Assembly (NCBI RefSeq): GCF_000422465.1
Contig: NZ_KE383842.1
Location: 1,013,845-1,077,844, forward strand
Direction of reading: 5' to 3'
DNA length: 64,000 nt
From: Paenibacillus harenae DSM 16969
GTDB lineage: Bacteria; Bacillota; Bacilli; Paenibacillales; Paenibacillaceae
Under the pieces are notes generated by a model. The model saw nothing but the letters and a program-made list of their open reading frames with translations, searched no databases and was not told where the DNA came from. Below, piece by piece: positions 43,424-51,977 of this stretch; the first letter of the stretch is position 1; every line of letters starts with the position of its first letter. The translations under genes were made by a program, and so were the position numbers.

Positions 43424-43469
43424 AAAAAAAGGTCGTCCAGGGAAAACAGCCTGAACGAACCTTTTTTTT
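43424..43469. terminator. Terminator downstream of the dehydratase gene
   Basis: AAAAAAAGGTCGT-CAGG pairs with CCTG-ACGA-CCTTTTTTTT, with A and T runs on the two sides. Confidence 0.75.
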
Positions 43470-43528
43470 CATCACACTATTGCTTGGCATGTGAAGTGTA
43501 GAGAACTTGCTTGCCGATCAGATAGGAA

Positions 43529-44920
43529 TCAGCTCCAAAGCCGATCGTTGGACTGAAAATGGTTCCAGCTGTCGGTGGACTCCCACAGGCCTGGAATTTT
43601 AGGGTGAAGATGCTGCGCAAGCACCTCATCGTTCAGATCATCGATGCCAAGGCCCGGCGCATCCGTTATGTGAATGAATCCGTTCTGTACCAGCTTCTTC
43701 GGAAGCTTGCTGCTTATAATGATGTCATCCCACCAGGGCACCTCGCAGGAATGGTATTCCAGCGCCAGAAAATTTTCGGTTGCAGCAGCCACATGCGCGG
43801 CCGCTAGGCAGGCAATCGGGCTTTCCGCCATATGGATCGCCATAGCAACGCCGTATTCCTGGGCCATATCGCCGATTTTTTTCGTTTCCAGAATGCCGCC
43901 CGTCGTAAGCACATCGGGATGGATGACCGATACGCCGCCCGCTTCAAGTAGCGGCTTGAAATTTTCCTTCAAATAAATGTCCTCGCCTGTGCAGATCGGG
44001 GTAGTAACCGAACGTGACAGCTTGGCATACTGCGCGGTGTACTGCCACGGAAGCATATCCTCCATCCATGCGAGATTGTACTTATCCACGCGGCGTCCGA
44101 GCTTGATGCAATCCTCAAGGCCGATATGGCCGAAGTGATCCACGGCCAGCGGCACTTCATAACCGATGACGGCGCGAACGTCAGCCACGTACTGCTCCAG
44201 CATATCGAAGCCCTTCTCCGTCACATGGATCGCCGTGAAAGGGTGGGGGATGTTGTGGATGTCGTAATGCCTATTGCGAATGTCCCGAATTTCGTCCTCG
44301 CTCAAATTCTCGTTATGCGAGCGGTACCGCTTCTTGGAGATGTCGCGCATTTCCTCCAGAAACCCGATCGGCGCGCTTAACGTGCCGGGCTCGTTTATAA
44401 TCTGCCCGATCCCTAAATCCATCTTCAAGAAGGTGAAGCCTTGCTCCATCCGTTTCTGCAGCGCCAAACCCATAGCCGTGCCCGTATTCTTGCCGTCGAC
44501 GTCCGTATCGCAATACATGCGGATTTTTTCCCGAAACTTGCCGCCCAGCATCTGATAGATCGGGATGCCGTACGCTTTGCCCGCCAAATCCCACAATGCG
44601 ATCTCAAGTCCGCTGACGCCGCCGCCTTGGCGGGCATGGCCTCCGAACTGTTTAATACGACGGAACAGCTTATCGATGCTGCATGGATTCTCGCCCAGAA
44701 GCCGGCTCTTCAGCATTTGCGCATATACCTTATCGGCGCCGTCGCGGACCTCGCCGAAGCCGATAAGACCCTGATTCGTGTACACCTTAATTAAGCTGCT
44801 ATGGAAAGGCGCGCCGACAATATCGGTGAAACGAATATCGGTGATTCGAAGCTCGGAAGGTTTGGATTGGGTGTTCACATGCGCAAGCGTTTGTTCAAAG
44901 GATGGATTGTTGGACAACAT
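43529..44920 (-). CDS. Enolase-superfamily acid-sugar dehydratase (MR/MLE family)
   Basis: 463 residues from an ATG behind GGGAGTGAA. The barrel shows FLKMDLG (K-x-D), metal ligands in AVDHFG, WMEDM and TGEDIY, and the late catalytic His in AIHMAESP. An insert of about 50 residues after the first barrel strands (RSHNENLSEDE...) is unusual. Relatives dehydrate gluconate, galactonate, mannonate or similar aldonates. Followed (upstream on the map to the right) by two SDR genes in the same direction, making a second arm of the sugar-acid locus. Confidence 0.85.
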   Translation of the reverse strand: MLSNNPSFEQTLAHVNTQSKPSELRITDIRFTDIVGAPFHSSLIKVYTNQGLIGFGEVRDGADKVYAQMLKSRLLGENPCSIDKLFRRIKQFGGHARQGGGVSGLEIALWDLAGKAYGIPIYQMLGGKFREKIRMYCDTDVDGKNTGTAMGLALQKRMEQGFTFLKMDLGIGQIINEPGTLSAPIGFLEEMRDISKKRYRSHNENLSEDEIRDIRNRHYDIHNIPHPFTAIHVTEKGFDMLEQYVADVRAVIGYEVPLAVDHFGHIGLEDCIKLGRRVDKYNLAWMEDMLPWQYTAQYAKLSRSVTTPICTGEDIYLKENFKPLLEAGGVSVIHPDVLTTGGILETKKIGDMAQEYGVAMAIHMAESPIACLAAAHVAAATENFLALEYHSCEVPWWDDIIISSKLPKKLVQNGFIHITDAPGLGIDDLNDEVLAQHLHPKIPGLWESTDSWNHFQSNDRLWS

Positions 44921-44966
44921 AATTCACTCCCTGATCTCGTAATGTTACGGACATGGACAACCTTCA

Positions 44967-45752
44967 TTAAAGATGCATGCTTCCTCCGTCAAGCCTGATC
45001 GAGGAGCCTGTCATGAATTCGCTTTCATCCGAGGCGATATAAGAAACGAGATTCGCGACGTCCAGCGGCTTGCCGACCCGTCCGAGCGGAAACTTGTCGC
45101 GAATGTTGTACTTCGTTCTTTGATGCTTCTCCATATCCTCAGCCGTAACGATCGGCTTGGAATCCCTGGCGCTTTGCTTCCCGACATCGACGGCGCCGGG
45201 CTCGATGGTATTGACCGTAATGCCGTACTTGGCCAGCTCGATCGCGCTTTCTCTAGCGAGCATCCGAATACCGCCCTTCGTCATCGCGTACACGGTATCG
45301 AAATCGGTCGGTCTCTTGCTGTGAACGGAGGAGATCAGAATAATCCGGCCTGCTTGCTTCGCTTTCATATAAGGAACGACCGCTTGCATGCACTGCCAGT
45401 AGCCTTTCAAATTAATGCTCATCATCCGGTCAAAGGTGGCCTCGTCATGCTCGAATAAGCCGTAATTGAGCTGAAGCGCCGCATTATTGACGAGAATGTC
45501 GATGCCGCCGAAGCGGTCGGCCGTGCTATGAACCATTCGCTCTATTTCGGGTTTGTCGGCGACATTCGCCTGAACGATAAAGGCTTCTCCGCCGGCTTCA
45601 TCGATTTGCCGCTTTGTGAGGAGCGCTCCGGCATCACTCTGATTATAGTGGACGGCAACCTTAACGCCGCGCCGCGCCAGCTCGATAGCGACTCCTTGGC
45701 CAATTCCCGTGCCCGCACCGGTTACAAGTGCGATTTTGCCTGAAATAGTCAT
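44967..45752 (-). CDS. Short-chain dehydrogenase/reductase
   Basis: 261 residues. Cofactor motif TGAGTGIG at 11-18, NNAA at about 89, catalytic Ser141/142, Tyr155 and Lys159 (YAMTK). It is likely an oxidoreductase of sugar-acid metabolism, for example converting an uronate-derived keto-acid to an aldonate, by its place between the dehydratase and the second SDR. Confidence 0.88.
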   Translation of the reverse strand: MTISGKIALVTGAGTGIGQGVAIELARRGVKVAVHYNQSDAGALLTKRQIDEAGGEAFIVQANVADKPEIERMVHSTADRFGGIDILVNNAALQLNYGLFEHDEATFDRMMSINLKGYWQCMQAVVPYMKAKQAGRIILISSVHSKRPTDFDTVYAMTKGGIRMLARESAIELAKYGITVNTIEPGAVDVGKQSARDSKPIVTAEDMEKHQRTKYNIRDKFPLGRVGKPLDVANLVSYIASDESEFMTGSSIRLDGGSMHL

Positions 45753-45773
45753 GACTCACCTCCGTGCCGGCGA

Positions 45774-46553
45774 TTATGGACGTTTCATTTTGAAATTCAT
45801 GTAATGCAGCAGAAAGCCGCCGTCCAGACGGATATCCGAACCGTTGATATACCTTGCGGCATCTGAGGAAAGAAACAGGACAAGCTCCGCCAGATCGTCA
45901 GCCGTGCCGAGGACGGCGTTCGGAACCTTATATTCATAATCGCGATACAAGGTGGAGAATGTGCTTTGGAAAATCTCGTCGTCACCCTTCAATGGCCCGA
46001 GCTCGATCGTGTTCACGCATACGCCGTTCCGCCCCAGCACAATAGCCGCTTCCTTCGCAAGCATCTTGACCGCGCCCTTCGAAACGCTGAATGCGAAGGA
46101 GGAGCCGGTCGGTTTCTCCGCATGAATGGAAGAAATGTAAATGATGCGGCCGGACTGCCTCTGCTGCATTTGACGGCCGACAGCCTGCGTGCAGATGAAG
46201 GCGGACTTCGCATTAACCCTCAAGCTCTCCACAAACGGAACTTCTTCACAGTCTTCAACGGAAGCGCGATGGACGAAGGATGAATTAAATACGAGAATAT
46301 CTACCGCGCCAAGCTGCTCCTCCGCATAGTCCAGCATCGCAGCGGTCTCGGAGCTCTTGCTTAGATCGACATTGACAACGAGCGTCTTCAAGCCCGCCTG
46401 CCGTAATAAATGCAACTCATCCGCTAGCAGGCTGCCTCCCGAGCCGCTGTTCAGAATAAAGCTTGCTCCCGCTGCCGCCAACCGCTTCGTTACGGCTCTG
46501 CCGCTGTCGTTATCGGCATCCGTCACGAACACAACCTTATCATGCAGTTTCAT
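45774..46553 (-). CDS. Degenerate SDR-fold protein lacking catalytic Tyr
   Basis: 259 residues, aligned end to end with its neighbour. The glycine motif reads TDADNDSG instead of TGxxxGIG, and the catalytic Tyr is Phe155 (FSVSK) although Lys159 and the Ser are kept. The LDGGF end is also kept. It is therefore probably not a standard oxidoreductase; it could be a binding partner of the intact SDR, or have changed chemistry. First gene of the minus-strand arm. Confidence 0.8.
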   Translation of the reverse strand: MKLHDKVVFVTDADNDSGRAVTKRLAAAGASFILNSGSGGSLLADELHLLRQAGLKTLVVNVDLSKSSETAAMLDYAEEQLGAVDILVFNSSFVHRASVEDCEEVPFVESLRVNAKSAFICTQAVGRQMQQRQSGRIIYISSIHAEKPTGSSFAFSVSKGAVKMLAKEAAIVLGRNGVCVNTIELGPLKGDDEIFQSTFSTLYRDYEYKVPNAVLGTADDLAELVLFLSSDAARYINGSDIRLDGGFLLHYMNFKMKRP

Positions 46554-46705
46554 AGATCCCCTCCAAGAATCGATGATTGAATATGACCACCCCTCACAGC
46601 TTAATCTTAGTAAGTTTGACCTGCGCGTGGCGATGCCGCAAAGTTATGATTTCGTTTGTTTTTTTGCAAACTGTAAAAGGTTCATAGCGGCGAAGGAAGT
46701 TTCAA

Positions 46706-47221
46706 TTACGCAGGCGGCATTTCCGTTATTGTCGGCTTTGCGTAACCTTCCTTGTACGTTTCATCAATGATATGCCGGATTCGTTCCGGTTCGATGCCGC
46801 TTGCCTTCAACGCCGCGGAAGATACCGCAATTTCGAGACATACGCCGCATCGTGTTCCGTGATCATCCCATACGACGGATCCGTCTTCGCGCATTTCCGC
46901 AATGAAGCAATTGAGATTGCTTTTGTGTCCGGCACTCTCGCCGCATCCGCAATAGCAGGGGATATAGGGCAAAATATCCGTTGCGGTTGCCGCCGTTTCG
47001 TATCCGGCGATTACTTCCGGCGCGGCTCCTTTCAGAAACGAAGGCAGTACCTTGATCGAAGCCGTCGTCTCCTGGAGGTCGCCGTTAGCCGTTTGATGTT
47101 GATGATGATCGGTATCCGTATGTTCCGGACCGGCACCTGTTTGATTCCCGCTGCCGCAAGCGCCGAGCAGCATCGAGGTGAGAAGGATCGCACACAGCGT
47201 TGTTTGTGTTCTTATAACCAT
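46706..47221 (-). CDS. PCYCGC-motif lipoprotein
   Basis: 171 residues, ATG behind AAGGAGTCG. Lipobox LLGAC, a His-rich linker (HTDTDHHQHQ), then the family motif PCYCGCGE followed by Cys in NLNCFI and CGVC, seven Cys in the mature part. The family is widespread in spore-formers; metal or heme binding has been suggested by the Cys/His content but the function is unknown. On the minus strand a TATAAT at 47253-47258 may be its -10 box. Confidence 0.85.
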   Translation of the reverse strand: MVIRTQTTLCAILLTSMLLGACGSGNQTGAGPEHTDTDHHQHQTANGDLQETTASIKVLPSFLKGAAPEVIAGYETAATATDILPYIPCYCGCGESAGHKSNLNCFIAEMREDGSVVWDDHGTRCGVCLEIAVSSAALKASGIEPERIRHIIDETYKEGYAKPTITEMPPA

Positions 47222-47352
47222 AATCGTCGACTCCTTATCGCGTAGTGGCTCTATTATAGCATCTTCTTTTTTTAAGAGATTTGATATATGGTACTATTAA
47301 TTGAACATTGCAGGGATTGGAAAATACTTCTAATCGGAAGGGAGTCCATTTC

Positions 47353-48360
47353 ATGAAGGTCTTATTTATCGGGGGGACAGGGCTGATCAGCCAAGCCGTT
47401 TCCAGGCTGACAGCCGAGAAAGGGCATGAGCTTTATTTATTTAACCGCGGCAAAAGAGATGATTTTGTGCCGGCTGGCGCTAAAGTCATTAACGGCGATA
47501 TCCGCGATCCGCATGCTGCCGCTGCTGCATTAGAAGGCCAAAACTTCGATGTTGTCGTAGATTGGATCGCTTTCACCCCTGAGCATGTAAGAACCGATAT
47601 CGAGCTGTTCCGCGGCAGAACGAAGCAGTATATCTTCATCAGCTCCGCATCCGCCTACCAGAAGCCGCCTCGGCATTATATAATCACGGAAGAGGCGACG
47701 CCTCTGGAAAATCAATATTGGCAATATTCGCGCGACAAAATCGCGTGCGAGAAGCTGCTGCAAAGCGAACGGGACCGCTCGGGCTTTCCGGTCACCATCG
47801 TCCGTCCGTCGTTTACCTATGGAGATACGATGATCCCCGCCGCATTAAACAGCTGGCCTCATCCTTGGTCGATTATTGCGCGCATGCGCAAGGGGCAGCC
47901 TGTCATCGTGCACGGTGACGGCTCATCGCTGTGGACCATGACGCACAATACCGATTTCGCGAAAGGCTTCGTCGGATTGCTAGGCCGGGAGGAAGCGATT
48001 GGCGAAGCGTATCATATAACCTCCGACGAGGTGCTGACCTGGAACCGGATCTATGAAGCGATCGGCGAAGCGGCCGGCGTTAAACCTAAGCTTGTCCATA
48101 TCTCTTCGGCGTTTCTCATTTCCCATGATCCTGATCTTGAAGGCGGCCTTCTCGGGGATAAAGCGGTGACGAGCGTATTCGATAACAGCAAAATCAAGAG
48201 TCTGGTACCCGAGTTTGAAGCAGCCGTTACATTCGGCGCAGGAATCAAGCGCACGGTCAGTTGGTTTGAGGCGCATCCGGAACGCTGCACGGAGGACGAA
48301 GCTTGGAATGCTCAGGTGGATGCGATCATTGCCGCTCATTCCGCGGGTTTCAAGAAATAA
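47353..48360 (+). CDS. NAD-dependent epimerase/dehydratase family protein
   Basis: 335 residues from the ATG behind GGAAGGGAG. Extended SDR fold with GGTGLISQA at residues 7-15, DWIAFTPEH, SSASAYQ and a YSRDK active-site-like motif. The variant YSRDK and overall shape match atypical extended SDRs acting on nucleotides or sugars. Substrate unknown. Ends before a terminator. Confidence 0.82.
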   Translation: MKVLFIGGTGLISQAVSRLTAEKGHELYLFNRGKRDDFVPAGAKVINGDIRDPHAAAAALEGQNFDVVVDWIAFTPEHVRTDIELFRGRTKQYIFISSASAYQKPPRHYIITEEATPLENQYWQYSRDKIACEKLLQSERDRSGFPVTIVRPSFTYGDTMIPAALNSWPHPWSIIARMRKGQPVIVHGDGSSLWTMTHNTDFAKGFVGLLGREEAIGEAYHITSDEVLTWNRIYEAIGEAAGVKPKLVHISSAFLISHDPDLEGGLLGDKAVTSVFDNSKIKSLVPEFEAAVTFGAGIKRTVSWFEAHPERCTEDEAWNAQVDAIIAAHSAGFKK

Positions 48361-48396
48361 TACAACGCCGGCATAGGCCGCATATACTTCGAATAG

Positions 48397-48429
48397 AGCT
48401 CTTGTTCTCCCGGGAATAAGGGCTTTTTT
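48397..48429 (+). terminator. Terminator after the epimerase gene
   Basis: AGCTCTTGTTC pairs with GGAATAAGGGCT (wobbles), followed by six T. Confidence 0.65.
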
Positions 48430-48431
48430 AA

Positions 48432-48629
48432 GGGATTGCATTAAAAAGCCTTGGGTCCGAGAATCAGTTGCTTGTCAACGTTAACGGTCAGCCGGGCCTT
48501 CTATTGAAAAGGGGCGGCGAACTGTTTGGGATCTTGTCCTTCCAGTTCGACAACAATTCGCGACCTATCCGATTGTTCATCGTTACGAATCCGGATAAGC
48601 TGAAACATATCACTCTGAATCGATGGTAA
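48432..48629 (+). pseudogene. Remnant: C-terminal tail of an ECF41/SigJ-type sigma factor
   Basis: The only open frame in this stretch encodes a 55-residue tail with NVNGQPGLLLK, GILSFQF and FIVTNPDKLKHI, which matches the SnoaL-like end of SigJ/ECF41 sigma factors (NGQPA...NPDKL). No sigma2/sigma4 regions, start codon or ribosome binding site precede it; the frame opens inside the terminator region. A terminator follows. This is a fragment of a lost gene. Confidence 0.75.
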
Positions 48630-48654
48630 TTGCGACTTTTGAAACAGAGGAATA

Positions 48655-48682
48655 ACCGACCTAAATCTGAGGTCGGTTTTTT
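48655..48682 (+). terminator. Terminator behind the sigma factor remnant
   Basis: ACCGACCT-AAATCTG-AGGTCGGT followed by six T. Confidence 0.85.
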
Positions 48683-48771
48683 CATTTGGAGTCCTAAGCG
48701 AATGTCACAAAATATATCCGCTATTTGTCTTTATATGCGTATAAGAAGTGAGAACAAAGGAGAGATCGAAG

Positions 48772-49434
48772 TTGGAAAAACTGCTCGTCATTAATGCACA
48801 TCCAAAAGTAGATACCAATTCATCGGTAAGTCTTCAAGTGCTTCATCAATTTCTGGAGACTTACAAAAAAATGAACCCAGAAGGGCCAATCGAACAAGTC
48901 GATTTATATCGGGAACACATTCCCTGCATTGACCGTACCTTTCTGAGCCTACAGGAAAAAAGGGGAAGAGATGAGCGCTTGACTGAAGAAGAACAGACGC
49001 TCGACTTCCGGATGTCGGAAGTTTTACAACAATTTAAAAGTGCGAAAAAATATGTCATTTCCATGCCGCTGCATAATTTTAACGTTCCATCCAAGCTAAA
49101 AGACTACATGGATAACATTTTGATCGCTAAAGAGACTTTTGCCTATACGGATAAAGGGTCGGTCGGGCTTCTAAACGACGGCAGGAACGTCCTTGTCATT
49201 CAAGCGAGTGACGGGATCTATACGAACAATGATTGGTACGCGGAAGTTGAGTATTCTCACAAATATTTAAAAGCGATGTTCAACTTTATGGGAGTCGACT
49301 ATCAAATCATCCGTGCACAAGGGAATTATTTCTTGAGAAGGGATGAAGTATTAGCTAAGGCTTTTCAAGAAGCTGAGTCTGCGGCTGCTTCCTTTGCAAG
49401 GGCGGATCATGTAAAGGGGCGATCGAATGATTAA
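48772..49434 (+). CDS. FMN-dependent NADH:quinone/azo reductase (AzoR-like)
   Basis: 220 residues from a TTG 8 bases after AAGGAGA. Flavodoxin-like fold: NAHPK and SSVSLQVLHQF at the N-terminus, ISMPLHNFNVPSKLKDYMD (in part) and the FAYTDKGSVGLL loop are typical of acyl-carrier-phosphodiesterase/AzoR proteins. It reduces quinones and azo compounds. It overlaps the VOC gene by 8 bases, suggesting a small detoxification unit. Confidence 0.88.
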   Translation: MEKLLVINAHPKVDTNSSVSLQVLHQFLETYKKMNPEGPIEQVDLYREHIPCIDRTFLSLQEKRGRDERLTEEEQTLDFRMSEVLQQFKSAKKYVISMPLHNFNVPSKLKDYMDNILIAKETFAYTDKGSVGLLNDGRNVLVIQASDGIYTNNDWYAEVEYSHKYLKAMFNFMGVDYQIIRAQGNYFLRRDEVLAKAFQEAESAAASFARADHVKGRSND

Positions 49435-49897
49435 AGGGTTGTATGAGGCGCATTTACCTGTTAGCGATCTTGATCGTTCTATACGATTCTATGAATCCCT
49501 GGGTTTAGAACTTGCCCATAGAACGGAAGGGCGCGCTTTCTTTTGGATTGAAAAGGGACGAAGTTGGCTGGCTTTATGGGTTGCGGAACAGGTGAACATT
49601 CTTTATCATGTTTCCATCAGGCATACCGCTTTTCTCATCGAGCTGGAAGATATAGATAAGGCCAAGGAATGGTTACAGGAGCGGAACATCGACGTGGTTA
49701 ATTTCTATGAGTTTGAGCCGTTTCAGCAGCCTGTAGTCCCCCCTCTTTATCCGCAAGTGCATGCGGCTGTTTATTTTGAAGATCCTGATGGGAACTTATT
49801 AGAATTGATTGCACCGGTCAAGCTTGATGTTCAGGAATATTTCGAAACCATAGAGCTAGATAAGTGGATTCAAATGTCAAATAAATTAGAGAACTAA
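49427..49897 (+). CDS. VOC/glyoxalase-fold protein
   Basis: 156 residues. Two beta-alpha-beta-beta-beta units with metal-site candidates His in EAHLPV, and Glu in NLLELI (the FEDPDGNLLELI end is the family hallmark). It may be a dioxygenase, lyase or resistance protein of the VOC superfamily. Translationally coupled to the reductase upstream. Confidence 0.85.
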   Translation: MIKGLYEAHLPVSDLDRSIRFYESLGLELAHRTEGRAFFWIEKGRSWLALWVAEQVNILYHVSIRHTAFLIELEDIDKAKEWLQERNIDVVNFYEFEPFQQPVVPPLYPQVHAAVYFEDPDGNLLELIAPVKLDVQEYFETIELDKWIQMSNKLEN

Positions 49898-49977
49898 TCG
49901 TTCGTAGTGTGGGATAGTCTCTCTTCAAAAATCACTGTAACACCCCAAATTTTGAACTTCCGGGAACATTAGTTCAA

Positions 49978-50032
49978 TGGAACAGCGACAGTCTAGGACT
50001 TTATTTTCTCGTCCTTAGCTGTCGCTGTTCCA
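49978..50032. repeat. Long hairpin repeat (MITE/REP-like)
   Basis: TGGAACAGCGACAG and CTGTCGCTGTTCCA are perfect 14-bp arms; inside them CTAGGAC faces GTCCTTAG. The loop is TTTATTTTCTC. It lies in a 376-base gap (49898-50273) with no gene. Confidence 0.85.
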
Positions 50033-50040
50033 ATTTCTTA

Positions 50041-50087
50041 GGTCAGTCTAAAACTTTATTTTCTGCTGACAACGGTCCTTTGTTCCA
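50041..50087. repeat. Degenerate second copy of the hairpin repeat
   Basis: CAGTCTAAAACTTTATTTTCT repeats the left arm and loop of the element at 49978-50032 almost exactly, and TTGTTCCA ends it, but the arms no longer pair well. Confidence 0.6.
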
Positions 50088-50273
50088 AATATTTAAATTT
50101 TCTCATAAACAACCTCTCTCGGAAAAAATCGTTCGATAACTCGTCTTTTGACGGAATGTCTTACATATAATCAACACAGACCGTCCACATTTCAGCGCGC
50201 CTACACATGTGCTTCCGTCTAACTTATGTTTGAACCGGGTTTCCTACATCAACAATAAGGGAGAGGTATAAAC

Positions 50274-51344
50274 ATGCGAAAAAAGTGGAAACAACAATTA
50301 TTCGTTTATTTGCTTATAATGTCCCTCATCATCACGCTGGGGATGAATGTTCAGCCTTTACACGAGATCAAGCAAACGGCAACGCCGATTCCGGCCACCG
50401 CTTTACTCCCCGTCCCGCTTCCGATAGCCATTCCGACCCAATCTCCAAATCCTGAGCCAGTTCCAGAGCCGGTTCCCCCGGCGCAGATCCCCGTAACGGT
50501 CAACGTCAGCGAGGAAGCCGAAGCGACCACGCCGTCCCAGGTTCCGAATCCGGAAGAAAACATAGAAGAAATAAATATAGAGGTTGTTGAAGAGCCAGTA
50601 CATACATATGAGGTTACCGCTTATTACTTAAATGTCCGTACAGAACCAAGCGCCAAATCAAAAATTATCAAAGTCGTAGAGAAAGATACGCTGCTGCAAG
50701 TTACCGCACAAACCGATAACGGTTGGCTGGAGCTGAAGGGCGAAGGTTACGTTCACGGCTACTACGCCAAGAAGCAGAAAGATGAAGTCAGTATTCTGTC
50801 CTTTTCCGGCTCCAACGATGATGCTGCTGTTTCAATAAAATCAACTGCGGATACAGCCGTCGCGGCAGCCGTTCCGCAAGTGAAGAAGATACTTCCAGTG
50901 GAAGAGCCCAGCGAGCCGACCTCGATTGTCGCTTCCGATTCAGGTTTAACGGTCGAGCATATTACGCAAATTTTTGACGGAACGGAGCTGGCCGGGCATC
51001 AGCTGGAGGAAGCTATCCTGGAAATAGAGGACGAGTACGGCATAAACGCCTATTTCACGATCGCGGTTATGAAGCTGGAGAGCGGAAACGGGAAAAGCCG
51101 GCTCGCCAAGAAGAAAAATAATCTCTTCGGCTTGAATGCGATAGACGGAGACAAGTATAATAAGGCGTTCAGCTTCGAAACGAAAGCAGACAGCGTAAGA
51201 AGATTCGGACAGCTATTATCCAAGCATTACGTAGGCAAAGGCCTGGAGACGATCGAGAAGGTCGCGAGGAAGTATTGTCCGGCCAATTCGAATTGGTCGA
51301 GTCTTGTGAAAAAAATTATGAAAAGCGATTATCGAAAGCTATAG
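50274..51344 (+). CDS. Secreted SH3-domain N-acetylglucosaminidase
   Basis: 356 residues. N-terminal membrane/signal segment (residues 9-25), a long Pro/Glu-rich linker (30-105), an SH3_3 domain (about 110-165, YYLNVRTEPS...), a second linker, and a C-terminal LytG-type glucosaminidase domain (about 230-356) with catalytic Glu in MKLESGNGKS and NNLFGLNA. It would cleave peptidoglycan outside the cell; the proline-rich linker may span the wall. Ribosome site GGGAGAGG precedes the ATG. Single gene. Confidence 0.88.
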   Translation: MRKKWKQQLFVYLLIMSLIITLGMNVQPLHEIKQTATPIPATALLPVPLPIAIPTQSPNPEPVPEPVPPAQIPVTVNVSEEAEATTPSQVPNPEENIEEINIEVVEEPVHTYEVTAYYLNVRTEPSAKSKIIKVVEKDTLLQVTAQTDNGWLELKGEGYVHGYYAKKQKDEVSILSFSGSNDDAAVSIKSTADTAVAAAVPQVKKILPVEEPSEPTSIVASDSGLTVEHITQIFDGTELAGHQLEEAILEIEDEYGINAYFTIAVMKLESGNGKSRLAKKKNNLFGLNAIDGDKYNKAFSFETKADSVRRFGQLLSKHYVGKGLETIEKVARKYCPANSNWSSLVKKIMKSDYRKL

Positions 51345-51390
51345 CGAGGCAGACTAAGAAGAACAAACGAATTTTAGGAGAATCCATTCC

Positions 51391-51912
51391 ATGAGCGATA
51401 TGGTTCAAAAAATGCCCTTCGGCTACGAGCCGCCTAAGGATGAGCGTAAAGGCACGATGATCTTCTATGATTCATTTGAGCATATTACCGGACGCGAGCT
51501 GGATATGGCCGCTTCCATTGCGAAGGAACGATCGTTCGCGAGGCTTGTTCTATACCCGCTGCATGAGCAGAGCGTCAAGCGGATATCGAATGAGCCGGTC
51601 AGCGCTTTATATAAGAGAGAAGATAAGCTGTTCGAGTGGAAAAGGGAGCGGGACGATCCAATGATCGTCCTCGAACGGCTGGAAGCGAAACGGAAAAAAT
51701 ATACGCCGATCGATTCTGCGCTGAGGCATTTGTCGCAGACCTATCCTTCACCGCTCTTCCTGCTTTTAACAGGCGAAATGGCAAACCGGTTTGCATCCTT
51801 TTCCTCGTACGAGGAATGGATTGTCAAGCTAAGGATGCTCATCCTGGATGAGCCCAAACAACCGCATCCACGGCTTGACCGGTATCGTCACCGGTGGGAG
51901 CCGGTCACATAA
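51391..51912 (+). CDS. Conserved hypothetical protein, nucleotidyltransferase-like N-terminus
   Basis: 173 residues, ATG behind TTTAGGAG. I do not recognise the family. The start (MIFYDSFEHITGRELDMA in part) faintly recalls the SFDPxHxGH motif of nucleotidyltransferases with the second His lost, and a mid-protein hydrophobic strand SPLFLLLTGEMANRF. There is no signal peptide. Probably soluble; function unknown. Confidence 0.6.
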   Translation: MSDMVQKMPFGYEPPKDERKGTMIFYDSFEHITGRELDMAASIAKERSFARLVLYPLHEQSVKRISNEPVSALYKREDKLFEWKRERDDPMIVLERLEAKRKKYTPIDSALRHLSQTYPSPLFLLLTGEMANRFASFSSYEEWIVKLRMLILDEPKQPHPRLDRYRHRWEPVT

Positions 51913-51913
51913 T

Positions 51914-51955
51914 GAAGAGCTGTCTCTACAAGGACCCCCTTGGAGACAGCTCTTC
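51914..51955. terminator. Perfect 13-bp stem-loop
   Basis: GAAGAGCTGTCTC and GAGACAGCTCTTC pair exactly, with CAAGG/CCTTG inside. It follows the stop codon of the hypothetical gene at once and also lies beyond the small minus-strand gene. No T run, so termination is uncertain. Confidence 0.5.
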
Positions 51956-51977
51956 GTTGTTCACCAGATGGCGTCGT

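Noticed and set aside
50150..50180. TTGACG...TATAAT before the glucosaminidase gene
   Set aside because: The spacing is only 12 bases, too short for a sigma-A promoter.
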